Assembly (NCBI GenBank): GCA_050955105.1
Contig: JBPBQZ010000126.1
Location: 1-31,308 of the forward strand
DNA length: 31,308 bases
Direction: 5' to 3'
Origin: JBPBQZ01 sp050955105
Lineage (GTDB): Bacteria > Pseudomonadota > Gammaproteobacteria > Burkholderiales > Burkholderiaceae
The notes beneath the pieces were generated by a model. It worked only from the letters and a program-made list of their open reading frames with translations, made no database searches and was not told the DNA's origin. Within the stretch, counting starts at the first letter, position 1; each line of letters opens with the position of its first letter. Positions 14,978-23,004 of this stretch are shown piece by piece. Made by a program: the position numbers and the translations under genes.

Positions 14978-17500
14978 ATGTTGATTGATAGGCCCCTGGC
15001 ACGGCTGGTGCGTTGGTTCGCGCCCCGTGACCGCACCGCATCCTCCGCCACAGCGCGTCCGCAGCAAAGCCTGCGGTGGTCGAACGCGTACCTGCTGACC
15101 CCTCTGGCATCCATCATCGTGTTCGTCATCGTGATGAGCCTGATTCTCTGGACGCTGAGCCGCCGCGAACAACAGCAGCAAGAAGATGCGCTATATCGAA
15201 ATGTCGCCTGGGCCCAGCAGCAGATCAGGCTCGCACTCAGCAGCGCGCAAGAACAACTGAGCGCGCTCGGCCGCGACGCCGCGGTCGGCCATAACCTCGA
15301 AGACCCGAGCGCCGTGCCCGACCTGGTCAAGACGCATCCTGAAATCATCGCGATCCGCCAGTTCGACCAGTCCGGCAATCCTCAGCAGGACATCCCCACG
15401 CCTGCCCTCGGCTCGCGTCTGCATCACCCCTCCGACGTGCAACTCGACGTAGTGACGCGCGCGGCATTCAACACGGCACGCAGCGCGCGCCGGCAGATCT
15501 TCTCAGCAGTTATTTACGACGATCTGGGTTACGGCTATGTGACGCTGCAAACCCCGGTGTATCGGGATAACCGCTTCCTGGGAACCTTGGCCGCCGTGTT
15601 CTCGATCGAGGGCATTCTGGCGCGCGAACTGCCGGCCGAGCTGGCGTCGAAATACAAGATATCGATACTCGATCCGCAAGGCCGCGAGCTGGCCACGTCG
15701 TCCAGCCGCCCGCGCCTGCCGCGTGACGCTTTTTCAGATCTGCCGCTTGATCCGCCCGGCAACGGTATTTCGGTGCGCGTCTACGCGTTTGCGCAGCTCA
15801 CCGATTTCGCCAACAACAGCCTGGCATGGCTGGTGGCCGGCTTGTCGTGCTTCGTGCTGTGGACGCTCTGGAGCCTGTGGAAGCACACCCGGCAGCGGCT
15901 GGTGGCACAGCAGGCGCTGTATTCCGAGGCATTCTTTCGACGCGCCATCGAAAATTCGGCGCTGATCGGCATTCGCGTGCTCGACCTGGAAGGACGTATT
16001 ACCCACGTCAACCCGGCCTTCTGCCGGATGACCGGCTGGGATGAAACCGAACTGGTTGGCCAGACCGCGCCGTTCCCGTATTGGCCGCGTGACGCGTATC
16101 CCGAAATGCAGCGGCAACTGGACATGACGGTGCGCGGTGAAGCGCCGGCGCGCGGCTTCGAGATTCGCGTGCAGCGGCGCGACGGCACCGTGTTTCACGC
16201 GCGGCTGTATGTTTCACCGCTGATCGACAGCACGGGTCGCCAAACCGGCTGGATGTCGTCGATGACCGATATTTCGGAGCCGCGGCGCGCGCGCGAAGAG
16301 CTGTCGGCGGCGCACGAGCGCTTTACCACGGTGCTGGAGAGTCTCGATGCGGCTGTGTCGGTGCTGTCTGCCAGCGAAGTCGAGCTGCTGTTCGCCAACC
16401 GCTATTACCGGCACTTGTTCGGCATTCGTCCTGACGGTCATCTGGAGTTGGCCGGCGCGGGCTTCGACAGTGCACAGGCGTCGAGCGATTCGATCGACAT
16501 GGTGGATGCCTATGCGGGCCTGCCGGCATCGGCCTTGACCGAAGGTTCGGCCGACGCGCGTGAGGTCTACGTCGAAAGCTGTCACAAATGGTTTGAAGTG
16601 CGCCGGCAATACATTCAATGGGTGGATGGCCATCTGGCGCAAATGCAGATCGCCACCGACATCACCACCCGCAAGCAGGCGCAGGAAATGGCGCGGCAGC
16701 AAGAAGAAAAGCTGCAGTTCGCCAGCCGGCTGACGACCATGGGCGAGATGGCCTCGTCGCTGGCGCACGAGTTGAATCAACCGCTCGCCGCCATCAACAA
16801 CTACTGCTCGGGCACGGTCGCACTATTGAAATCGGGCAAGGTCAGCCCGGAAAAATTGCTGCCCGTGCTTGAAAAAACCGCACAGCAAGCGGTGCGAGCG
16901 GGCATGATCATCAAACGCATCCGTGAATTCGTCAAACGCAGCGAACCGAAGCGGCAGCGCGCGCGCATTGCCGATATCGTCGCCGATGCAATCGGGCTGG
17001 CGGAAATCGAGACGCGCAAGCGTGGCATTCGCATCGTTACCGACATTCCGTCGCGCCTGCCCGAGATTTTCGTCGATCCAGTGCTGATCGAGCAGGTGCT
17101 GGTGAACCTGTTGAAGAACGCCGCCGAAGCGATGCACGGCCATCATCCGGCCGCTGTCGATCCGGTGATTCGGGTGGTGATTTCGCAGGACGGCGAGTCG
17201 ATCTGCTTCGGCGTCATCGATGAAGGTCCGGGCGTCGACGAGGCGCTGGCCGAGCGTCTTTTCGAACCTTTTTACAGTACCAAGTCCGACGGTATGGGCA
17301 TGGGGCTTAATATCTGCCGTTCGATCATAGAATCGCATCGCGGGCGTCTTTGGGTGGAGAATAATATCGAAGCGGACGGCGTTATCACCGGTTGTACCTT
17401 CCACTTCAGTTTGCCGGCCTCGCAAAGCGACGCGGCGCTGCAGGGAAACACCACGCATTCATTGACAGATGGCTCATTGCCACGGGAGACCTATGAGTAG
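14978..17500 (+). CDS. Membrane-bound PAS-PAS sensor histidine kinase
   Basis: An 840-residue hybrid-free kinase. A basic cytoplasmic lead precedes TM1 (about 42-60), a periplasmic sensor region of about 220 residues (63-280, Cache-like in size and in the pattern YGYVTLQTPVYRDNRFLGTL), TM2 (about 282-300), PAS domain 1 (about 315-435, NPAFCRMTGWDETELVG), and a more divergent PAS 2 (about 445-565). The HisKA domain has phosphoacceptor H597 in SSLAHELNQPLAAINNY, and the HATPase domain has an N-box asparagine (N714), DEGPG (748-752), LFEPFYSTK and GMGMGLNIC. The HELNQPLAA box is typical of FixL/DctB-type kinases. No heme-binding FixL histidine can be claimed. It overlaps the response-regulator start by 8 bp and is divergent from aceE; a carboxylate or redox ligand is plausible but unknown. 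Confidence 0.92.
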   Translation: MLIDRPLARLVRWFAPRDRTASSATARPQQSLRWSNAYLLTPLASIIVFVIVMSLILWTLSRREQQQQEDALYRNVAWAQQQIRLALSSAQEQLSALGRDAAVGHNLEDPSAVPDLVKTHPEIIAIRQFDQSGNPQQDIPTPALGSRLHHPSDVQLDVVTRAAFNTARSARRQIFSAVIYDDLGYGYVTLQTPVYRDNRFLGTLAAVFSIEGILARELPAELASKYKISILDPQGRELATSSSRPRLPRDAFSDLPLDPPGNGISVRVYAFAQLTDFANNSLAWLVAGLSCFVLWTLWSLWKHTRQRLVAQQALYSEAFFRRAIENSALIGIRVLDLEGRITHVNPAFCRMTGWDETELVGQTAPFPYWPRDAYPEMQRQLDMTVRGEAPARGFEIRVQRRDGTVFHARLYVSPLIDSTGRQTGWMSSMTDISEPRRAREELSAAHERFTTVLESLDAAVSVLSASEVELLFANRYYRHLFGIRPDGHLELAGAGFDSAQASSDSIDMVDAYAGLPASALTEGSADAREVYVESCHKWFEVRRQYIQWVDGHLAQMQIATDITTRKQAQEMARQQEEKLQFASRLTTMGEMASSLAHELNQPLAAINNYCSGTVALLKSGKVSPEKLLPVLEKTAQQAVRAGMIIKRIREFVKRSEPKRQRARIADIVADAIGLAEIETRKRGIRIVTDIPSRLPEIFVDPVLIEQVLVNLLKNAAEAMHGHHPAAVDPVIRVVISQDGESICFGVIDEGPGVDEALAERLFEPFYSTKSDGMGMGLNICRSIIESHRGRLWVENNIEADGVITGCTFHFSLPASQSDAALQGNTTHSLTDGSLPRETYE

Positions 17501-18113
17501 CCAAGGCCCATCCGCCGAAACCGTTTTCGTCGTCGATGACGACGAAGCCGTGCGCGACTCACTGCGCTGGCTGCTAGAAGCGAACGGATACCGCGTGCAG
17601 TGCTTCGCCAGCGCCGAGCAGTTCCTGGGCGCCTACCAACCATCCGAGATCGGCGTGTTGATTCTCGACGTGCGCATGCCCGGCATGAGCGGGCTGGAAT
17701 TGCAGGAGCGGCTGATCTCCGAAAATTCGCGACTGCCGATCATCTTCGTCACTGGCCACGGCGACGTGCCAATGGCGGTATCGACGCTGAAGAAAGGCGC
17801 CAAGGACTTCATCGAGAAACCCTTCGACGAGGCCGAACTGCGCGCGCTGGTAGAACGCATGCTGACGGTTGCGCGCAGCGAAAGCAGCGTCGTGGAGCAG
17901 CAGCGCAGTGCCGCGGTGCGGCTGGCCAAGCTGACGGCGCGCGAACAGCAGGTGCTCGAACGCATCATCGCCGGGCGCCTGAACAAGCAGATTGCCGACG
18001 ACCTGAGCATCAGCATCAAGACGGTGGAGGCGCACCGCGCCAACATCATGGAAAAGCTCAACGTGAACACAGTCGCCGACCTGCTGCGCCTGGCCCTCTC
18101 GCGCAATAGCTGA
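17493..18113 (+). CDS. FixJ/NarL-type response regulator
   Basis: A 206-residue transcription factor. The receiver domain (about residues 9-125) has acidic pocket DDD at 15-17, phosphoacceptor D59 in LILDVRMPGMSG, T87 in FVTGHGD and K109 in EKPF. The C-terminal LuxR-type helix-turn-helix runs from about 140 to 200 (LTAREQQVLERIIAGRLNKQIADDLSISIKTVEAHRANIMEKL). RMPGMSGLELQ and TGHGDVPMAVSTLKKGAKDFIEKPF are characteristic of the FixJ/TodT branch. I start at ATG 17493, which overlaps the kinase end by 8 bp and has GGGAG 4 bases upstream, implying translational coupling. Its phosphodonor is almost certainly the kinase; its targets are unknown, though the divergent aceE promoter is a natural candidate. 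Confidence 0.95.
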   Translation: MSSQGPSAETVFVVDDDEAVRDSLRWLLEANGYRVQCFASAEQFLGAYQPSEIGVLILDVRMPGMSGLELQERLISENSRLPIIFVTGHGDVPMAVSTLKKGAKDFIEKPFDEAELRALVERMLTVARSESSVVEQQRSAAVRLAKLTAREQQVLERIIAGRLNKQIADDLSISIKTVEAHRANIMEKLNVNTVADLLRLALSRNS

Positions 18114-18118
18114 TCACC

Positions 18119-20203
18119 ATGAAATCAGAAAACCCTCTGCTCGACTTCAGCGACCTGCCGCGCTTCGCCGACATCGACGCGCAGCATGTCAGTCCGGCGC
18201 TGGATGTGCTGCTGGCCAATGCGGAAACGGCCGTGCAGCACGCCAGCGCGCCCGCTACCCCAGCTAGCTGGGCCGGTGTGGTCGAACCGCTGGAACGAGC
18301 CACCGAGCCGCTCGGCCGCGCCTGGGGCGTGGTCGGCCACCTGAGCGCGGTGGCGGATACGCCCGCGCTGCGCGCCGCGCACGCGGAAAACTTGTCGCGC
18401 ATCACCGAGTTCTGGAGCGGCGTGGGCCAGAACCTGGCGCTGTTCGACAAGTACAAAGCGATTGCCGGCTCGGCCGAATACGCCGCGCTGTCGCCGGCAC
18501 GCCGCAAGATCATCGATGACGCGGTGCGCGATTTCCGCCTGTCGGGCGCCGAATTGCCGGAAACCAGCAAACCGCGTTTCGCCGATGTGCAAGAGCGTCA
18601 GGCAACGCTGGCCAAGGATTTTTCCGATCACGTGCTGGACGCGACCAACAGCTACAAACACGTGGTGAGCAACGAGGCGGAATTGACCGGCTTGCCCGAC
18701 GACGACAAGCAGGCAGCGCGCATCGCCGCGGAAAAAGACGGCTTGCAAGGGTGGAAGTTCACGCTGCATTTCCCGTCGTATTCGCCGGTGCTGCAATACG
18801 CCGAACACCGCGCGCTGCGCGAGACGCTCTATCGGGCGTATGTCACGCGTGCGTCGGAACTGGGCCCGCATTACGGTAGTGGCCAGCCCGACTGGGACAA
18901 CACCGAGAACATCGCCGAACAACTGGCTTTGCGGCGCGAAGAAGCGCTGATGCTCGGGCTGAACAACTACGCTGAATTGTCGCTCGCGCCCAAGATGGCC
19001 GAGTCGCCGGCGCAGGTGGTGAGTTTCCTCGAAGACCTGGCGGTGCGTGCACGACCGTTCGCCGAAGCCGATTGGCGCGAGCTGCAGGCTTTCGCCGCCA
19101 GTGAATTGGGGATTGACACGCTCGAACCGTGGGATATCTCCTTCGCTTCCGAAAAGCTGCGCGAACAGCGCTATGCGTTTTCGGAAAACGAGGTCAAACA
19201 GTACTTTCCCCAGGATCAGGTGTTGACGGGGCTGTTCGAAGTGACTGAAACGCTGTTCGGCGTGCGCATCCGCCCCGATACCGCGCCGGTCTGGAACGCC
19301 GACGTGCGTTTCTTCCGCGTCGAAGCTGCAGACGGTCGACTGATCGCACAGTTTTACCTGGACCTGTATGCGCGCGAAGGCAAGCGCGGCGGCGCCTGGA
19401 TGGATGATGCGCGCTCGCGGCGTGCCGGCGGCGGTGCGTTGCAAACGCCGGTGGCTTACCTGGTGTGCAATTTCTCGGGCCCGGTGGGCGACAAACCCGC
19501 CTGCTTCACGCACGACGAAGTACTGACGCTGTTCCACGAATTCGGCCACGGCTTGCACCATATGCTGACGCAGGTCGACGAATTGGCTGTGTCGGGTATC
19601 AACGGCGTGGAATGGGATGCGGTCGAGCTGCCGTCCCAGTTCATGGAAAACTTCTGCTGGGAATGGGATGTCGTGGAGCGCTTGAGCGCGCACGTCGACG
19701 ACGGACGCCAGCTACCGCGTGATCTGTTCGATCGAATGATCGCGGCGAAAAACTTCCAGAGCGGCCTGGCTACCTTGCGACAAGTGGTATTTTCAATTTT
19801 CGATATGCGCTTGCACACCGATTACGACCCATCCGGCGCGGTATCGGTGAATGAGTTCGCGCGCGAGATCAATGCCCGGTACCACCTGATTCCACAAGCG
19901 CCCTTTTCGCGCTGGCCGAACACCTTCAGCCATATCTTCGCCGGCGGCTATTCGGCGGGTTACTACAGCTACAAATGGGCGGAGGTGTTGTCGGCCGACG
20001 TCTATGCGGCCTTCGAAGAGGCGGCGCTTGCCGGCGCCGGATCGGTGGTCGACCGGGCCACCGGCGAGCGCTATCGGAGAGAGATATTGGAAGTGGGCGG
20101 CAGTCGTGCGGCGATGACCTCGTTCAAGGCGTTTCGCGGCCGCGAACCGAGTATCGACGCCCTGCTGCGGCATAACGGCATGACGGTTCCCACGGGGGCG
20201 TGA
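18119..20203 (+). CDS. prlC: Oligopeptidase A, M3-family zinc metallopeptidase
   Basis: A 694-residue cytosolic endopeptidase that degrades short peptides, including signal-peptide fragments. The zinc site is HEFGHGLHH: H473 and H477 bind zinc, E474 is the catalytic base, and E503 in VELPSQFMEN is the expected third ligand. Other M3 signatures are GAWMDDARSRR, AYLVCNFSGPVGDKP, FSHIFAGGYSAGYYSYKWAEVLSADVY (in part) and the helical N-terminal half. Length fits OpdA (about 680 aa). It begins 5 bp after the response-regulator stop, so it is the third gene of the kinase operon. From memory, folD often sits between such a regulator and prlC in related genomes and is absent here; I am not certain of this. 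It lacks a signal peptide. Confidence 0.94.
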   Translation: MKSENPLLDFSDLPRFADIDAQHVSPALDVLLANAETAVQHASAPATPASWAGVVEPLERATEPLGRAWGVVGHLSAVADTPALRAAHAENLSRITEFWSGVGQNLALFDKYKAIAGSAEYAALSPARRKIIDDAVRDFRLSGAELPETSKPRFADVQERQATLAKDFSDHVLDATNSYKHVVSNEAELTGLPDDDKQAARIAAEKDGLQGWKFTLHFPSYSPVLQYAEHRALRETLYRAYVTRASELGPHYGSGQPDWDNTENIAEQLALRREEALMLGLNNYAELSLAPKMAESPAQVVSFLEDLAVRARPFAEADWRELQAFAASELGIDTLEPWDISFASEKLREQRYAFSENEVKQYFPQDQVLTGLFEVTETLFGVRIRPDTAPVWNADVRFFRVEAADGRLIAQFYLDLYAREGKRGGAWMDDARSRRAGGGALQTPVAYLVCNFSGPVGDKPACFTHDEVLTLFHEFGHGLHHMLTQVDELAVSGINGVEWDAVELPSQFMENFCWEWDVVERLSAHVDDGRQLPRDLFDRMIAAKNFQSGLATLRQVVFSIFDMRLHTDYDPSGAVSVNEFAREINARYHLIPQAPFSRWPNTFSHIFAGGYSAGYYSYKWAEVLSADVYAAFEEAALAGAGSVVDRATGERYRREILEVGGSRAAMTSFKAFRGREPSIDALLRHNGMTVPTGA

Positions 20204-20236
20204 GCCGGTCTGCCGGACTGCCCTGAATCAGGAAAG

Positions 20237-20269
20237 GTCTGGCGGTCGCCCGCGGTGGCGATTCCAGAC
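20237..20269 (+). terminator. Imperfect hairpin after prlC
   Basis: GTCTGG (20237-20242) pairs with CCAGAC (20264-20269), and inside it TCGCC (20246-20250) pairs with GGCGA (20257-20261) around a 6-base loop. There is no T-run. It is a possible 3' end of the kinase-regulator-prlC transcript. Confidence 0.35.
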
Positions 20270-20280
20270 TGATCCCTGGA

Positions 20281-20330
20281 GTGACCTCGTAGCAACCTCG
20301 AAGTGACCCCCGAGCAACCCCCGAGCACCC
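20281..20330. repeat. Nested 11/22-bp tandem repeat between convergent genes
   Basis: Four 11-bp units follow one another: GTGACCTCGTA (20281), GCAACCTCGAA (20292), GTGACCCCCGA (20303), GCAACCCCCGA (20314), then a partial GCACCC (20325-20330). Units alternate GTGAC/GCAAC, so the array is a 22-bp duplication whose unit is itself a duplicated 11-mer. It ends at the stop codon of the minus-strand hypothetical gene. No protein is encoded by it. Confidence 0.8.
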
Positions 20331-20602
20331 TAAACGCTACCGGTCTGAGGTTGTCCCAGACGCAATGCCTGCTCGATCAGGCCGCCGTCGATGGCCTTGG
20401 CGATCGCATCGTCGATAAATGCTTCGGGCGACTCGAGGCGCGCCTTGATTGCGGCGAAAGCCCCCTCGATATCCATCAACACCAGCGCCTCCGGCGCTTC
20501 CGCACGGCTGATGATGACGCGGTTGCCGCCTGGTCCATTGCCGATGGTCGCGCAGAACTGCATGGGCGTCGCATCGATGGTGTGCGTGAAAGTCTTGATC
20601 AT
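20330..20602 (-). CDS. 90-residue conserved-looking hypothetical protein
   Basis: A small soluble protein beginning MIKTFTHTIDATPMQF, with a Gly/Asn-rich turn (GNGPGGNRV, residues 22-30), then a beta strand and two predicted helices (EALVLMDIEGAFAAIKARLE and FIDDAIAKAIDGGLIEQAL). There is one cysteine, no membrane segment and no signal peptide. The ATG at 20602 follows AAGGAG with a 5-base spacer, an excellent ribosome-binding site; the frame stays open to 20710 but without one. It stands alone on the minus strand, downstream of the transporter operon and separated from it by a strong hairpin. I do not recognise the family. Confidence 0.7.
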   Translation of the reverse strand: MIKTFTHTIDATPMQFCATIGNGPGGNRVIISRAEAPEALVLMDIEGAFAAIKARLESPEAFIDDAIAKAIDGGLIEQALRLGQPQTGSV

Positions 20603-20657
20603 TGAAACTCCTTGAGGCGTTTGCAATGATGCTAGCACGACGGCCGCGCAGACGACG

Positions 20658-20682
20658 CAAGGGAGGCATCGCGCCTCCCTTG
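20658..20682 (-). terminator. Terminator-like hairpin after the liv-type operon
   Basis: CAAGGGAGGC (20658-20667) pairs perfectly with GCCTCCCTTG (20673-20682) around a 5-base loop. It lies 50 bp after the binding-protein stop codon and 56 bp before the next minus-strand start. No T-run follows, but stem strength and position fit an operon-end terminator. Confidence 0.6.
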
Positions 20683-20731
20683 TGTGCCAGCTCTGCTGCG
20701 CGTCGCACACCGTGCCACGCGCAACGCTGCT

Positions 20732-21955
20732 TTAATGGCCGGTGTCTACCGCGCTGACCACCGGGCCGAATAACGCCCAGCCCTTGCCGTCATATTTGGC
20801 CAATTGGAATTGCTTGACCGGATCGCGCGAGGTCGGCGTGTTGTTCAGCGTCACCCCAGGCAACATCATCGACAGGCTGACGCCGCTCAGCGTGGTCGCC
20901 TGTTTCATCAAGTTTTCGCGTGTCAGGTTGTCGCCGCAGCGTTGCAGCAGCAGTACTGCCGCTTGTGCCGTCGTGTAACCGAGCGTCGCATAGGTGTCGT
21001 TCGGGTTCACGTTCGGCACATTCTTCTGCATGAATGCGAGATAGTCCTTGGTGGCCTGATCGTTTGCCCATTGCGGATCGCCCGGCGGCTTCATCCACAG
21101 CGTGGTGATGACGCCCAGCGCATGGCCTTCACCTGCCGGTTCGATCGAATTCTTCAGCGAGTTGGATGCACTGAAGAGAAAGCTCAATGGCTTCCAACCG
21201 ATATCGAAAGCCTTGCGGAACGCCAGCGCCGGGAATTTGCCGTTAGCGCCGTTCAGGAACACATTGGCGCCCGAGGCCTGCAAGGACACGACTTGCGAGT
21301 CGATGCTGGTATCGGTGATGTCGTAGCCCGCTTCCTTCACCACGACCTTGTCGTATCTGTCGCCTAGCGCCGCATGCAGGCCCGCGATCTGTTCCTTACC
21401 CACATCGTCGTTCTGGTACAGGATGCCGATCTTCGCGTCGGGCTTGTTCGCCAGAATGTATTTGACGAAGATCTTGGTCTCAGTTTCGTACGAAGGCAGG
21501 ATGTTCATCGACCACGGAATCGACGGATCGTTATCCCACTTGCCCAGGCCGCTCAAAATCAGGATGTGCGGCACCTTCTTCGCATTCAAATACTTGGCAA
21601 TCGACAGGTTCGGAGGCGTGCCGAGCGTGCTGACGATGGCCAGCACCTTTTCCGACTCGACCAGGCGACGCGTAGCCTCGACGGTCTTCGGCGGGCTATA
21701 GCCATCATCCAGCGAGATCAGGTTGATCTTGCGGCCGTTGACGCCACCTTTGTCGTTGATCATCTTGTAATACGCGGCTTCGATACGGCCTTCCGCGCTC
21801 GGTGCCGACATGGCGCCGCTATAAGGCATGGTCTGGCCGATCTTGATTTCCGTATCGGTGACGCCTGGGCCATATTGCTTCGCGGCCAGTGCCGCGCCGC
21901 TGGTCGCCACTGTGGCGAAAATCAGTCCGGCAATGGTCAACTTCTTAAAGCTCAT
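20732..21955 (-). CDS. Branched-chain/aromatic-type ABC transporter periplasmic binding protein
   Basis: A 407-residue type-I periplasmic binding protein of the LivK/HAAT class. The signal peptide (MSFKKLTIAGLIFATVATSG) has likely cleavage after ALA (residues 22-24). The mature protein opens YGPGVTDTEIKIGQTMPYSGAMS, the standard start of this class, with DDGYSPPKTVEATRRLVE and GILYQNDDVGKEQIAGL typical of the ligand-binding lobes. It is the last gene of a minus-strand transporter operon; its ATG overlaps the livM stop (ATGA), and GGAG sits 5 bases upstream. The ligand is not readable: members bind Leu/Ile/Val, short amides or aromatic acids. The nearby Rieske oxygenase and SDR favour an aromatic or other carboxylic acid (inference). 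Confidence 0.9.
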   Translation of the reverse strand: MSFKKLTIAGLIFATVATSGAALAAKQYGPGVTDTEIKIGQTMPYSGAMSAPSAEGRIEAAYYKMINDKGGVNGRKINLISLDDGYSPPKTVEATRRLVESEKVLAIVSTLGTPPNLSIAKYLNAKKVPHILILSGLGKWDNDPSIPWSMNILPSYETETKIFVKYILANKPDAKIGILYQNDDVGKEQIAGLHAALGDRYDKVVVKEAGYDITDTSIDSQVVSLQASGANVFLNGANGKFPALAFRKAFDIGWKPLSFLFSASNSLKNSIEPAGEGHALGVITTLWMKPPGDPQWANDQATKDYLAFMQKNVPNVNPNDTYATLGYTTAQAAVLLLQRCGDNLTRENLMKQATTLSGVSLSMMLPGVTLNNTPTSRDPVKQFQLAKYDGKGWALFGPVVSAVDTGH

Positions 21956-23004
21956 ATTGTCTCCTGTCGATTGTCTTTACCTGCTTCGCTGGCGAGCGGA
22001 TTGCCGAGCACGCGCTCGCTTTCCGCCGTCGCGAGCGCCATGCCTTGCTTTCGTTCGTGGCGCCGGTAGCGCATCCTGAGCTTGTCGATGCCGCCGGCGA
22101 TGCCTTCTGGCAGGATGAACATGAAAGCGATCAGGAACACGCCATAGATCGCCCACGGTGCCGCCTTCGAAATCTGCTCGGCTACGTTCGGCACGAATTG
22201 TACGAAGATGGCGCCGTAAATGGCGCCTGAGATCGAGGTAGCGCCGCCAATCACCATGCCCACCAGCAAGGCGATCGACAGGAACAGCGAGAAGCTGTCG
22301 GGCGCGACGAATTGCGTGGCAATGGCACCCAGCGCGCCGGCGATACCGGTGTAGAGCGCCGACACGCCGAAGCTCAGCGATTTATACAAGGCGATGTTGA
22401 CGCCCATCGCCTCGGCGGCCACGGGCTTGTCGCGAATCGCCACCATGGCGCGGCCGATGCGGCCTCGCAGCAGGTTGGCGGCAAGAATGAACAAGATCAC
22501 CGCGACGAACAGCGAGAAGTAATACATCCACTGGTCGGATGACAGCGGCAGGCCGAATGGTGCATCGGGCTTGATCACGCTGATGCCCTGTACGCCGTTG
22601 GTGAAGGGCTCCAGGTATTTGTACTTCAGCAACTGCGGCAGCGCGATCGCCAATGCGAAGGTGGCGAGCGCCAGATACATGCGCTCTAGCTTGAGCGCTG
22701 GCAGCCCGAACAGGAAGCCCACGACGAAGCAGACCACGCCCGCGATGGGCAAGGTACTCCAGTAGGGGAAGTTGTGCTGATCCATGAGGATCGCCGCGAC
22801 GTAGGCGCCTACCGCATAGAAGGCACCATGCCCCAGCGAGATCTGGCCGTTGTAGCCGGTGAGGATGTTGAGCCCCAGCAGCGCCATCGCATAAACCATC
22901 ACCATGACCAACTGGAACAGCCGGTAGTCGCTCATGAAAAAGGGCGCGGCCACGATAAGCACGGCAATCGGCACTTGCCAGGCGAGATGTCTACTGAGCT
23001 TCAT
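21952..23004 (-). CDS. livM: Branched-chain-type ABC transporter permease, LivM family
   Basis: A 350-residue inner-membrane permease with about nine or ten hydrophobic segments. The family signature LNILTGYNGQISLGHGAFYAVGAY lies near residues 44-67, and the cytoplasmic coupling loop AMVAIRDKPVAAEAMGVNI is the EAA-like contact for the ATPase. The C-terminal tail after the last helix (about residue 305 on) is long, basic then polar (KLRMRYRRHERKQG), longer than in many LivM proteins. Its ATG overlaps the livH stop by ATGA, and its own stop overlaps the next start in the same way, so the permeases and receptor are translationally coupled. Symbol given by family; the substrate may not be branched-chain amino acids. 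Confidence 0.91.
   Translation of the reverse strand: MKLSRHLAWQVPIAVLIVAAPFFMSDYRLFQLVMVMVYAMALLGLNILTGYNGQISLGHGAFYAVGAYVAAILMDQHNFPYWSTLPIAGVVCFVVGFLFGLPALKLERMYLALATFALAIALPQLLKYKYLEPFTNGVQGISVIKPDAPFGLPLSSDQWMYYFSLFVAVILFILAANLLRGRIGRAMVAIRDKPVAAEAMGVNIALYKSLSFGVSALYTGIAGALGAIATQFVAPDSFSLFLSIALLVGMVIGGATSISGAIYGAIFVQFVPNVAEQISKAAPWAIYGVFLIAFMFILPEGIAGGIDKLRMRYRRHERKQGMALATAESERVLGNPLASEAGKDNRQETI

Noticed and set aside
14978..17500. Heme-based oxygen sensor of the FixL type
   Set aside because: The kinase resembles FixL in its HisKA box and FixJ partner, but neither PAS domain shows a convincing heme-ligand histidine context, and FixL lacks such a large periplasmic domain.
18125..19693. 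522-codon minus-strand frame
   Set aside because: It is antisense to prlC with its HEFGH zinc motif; no motif or start signal supports it.
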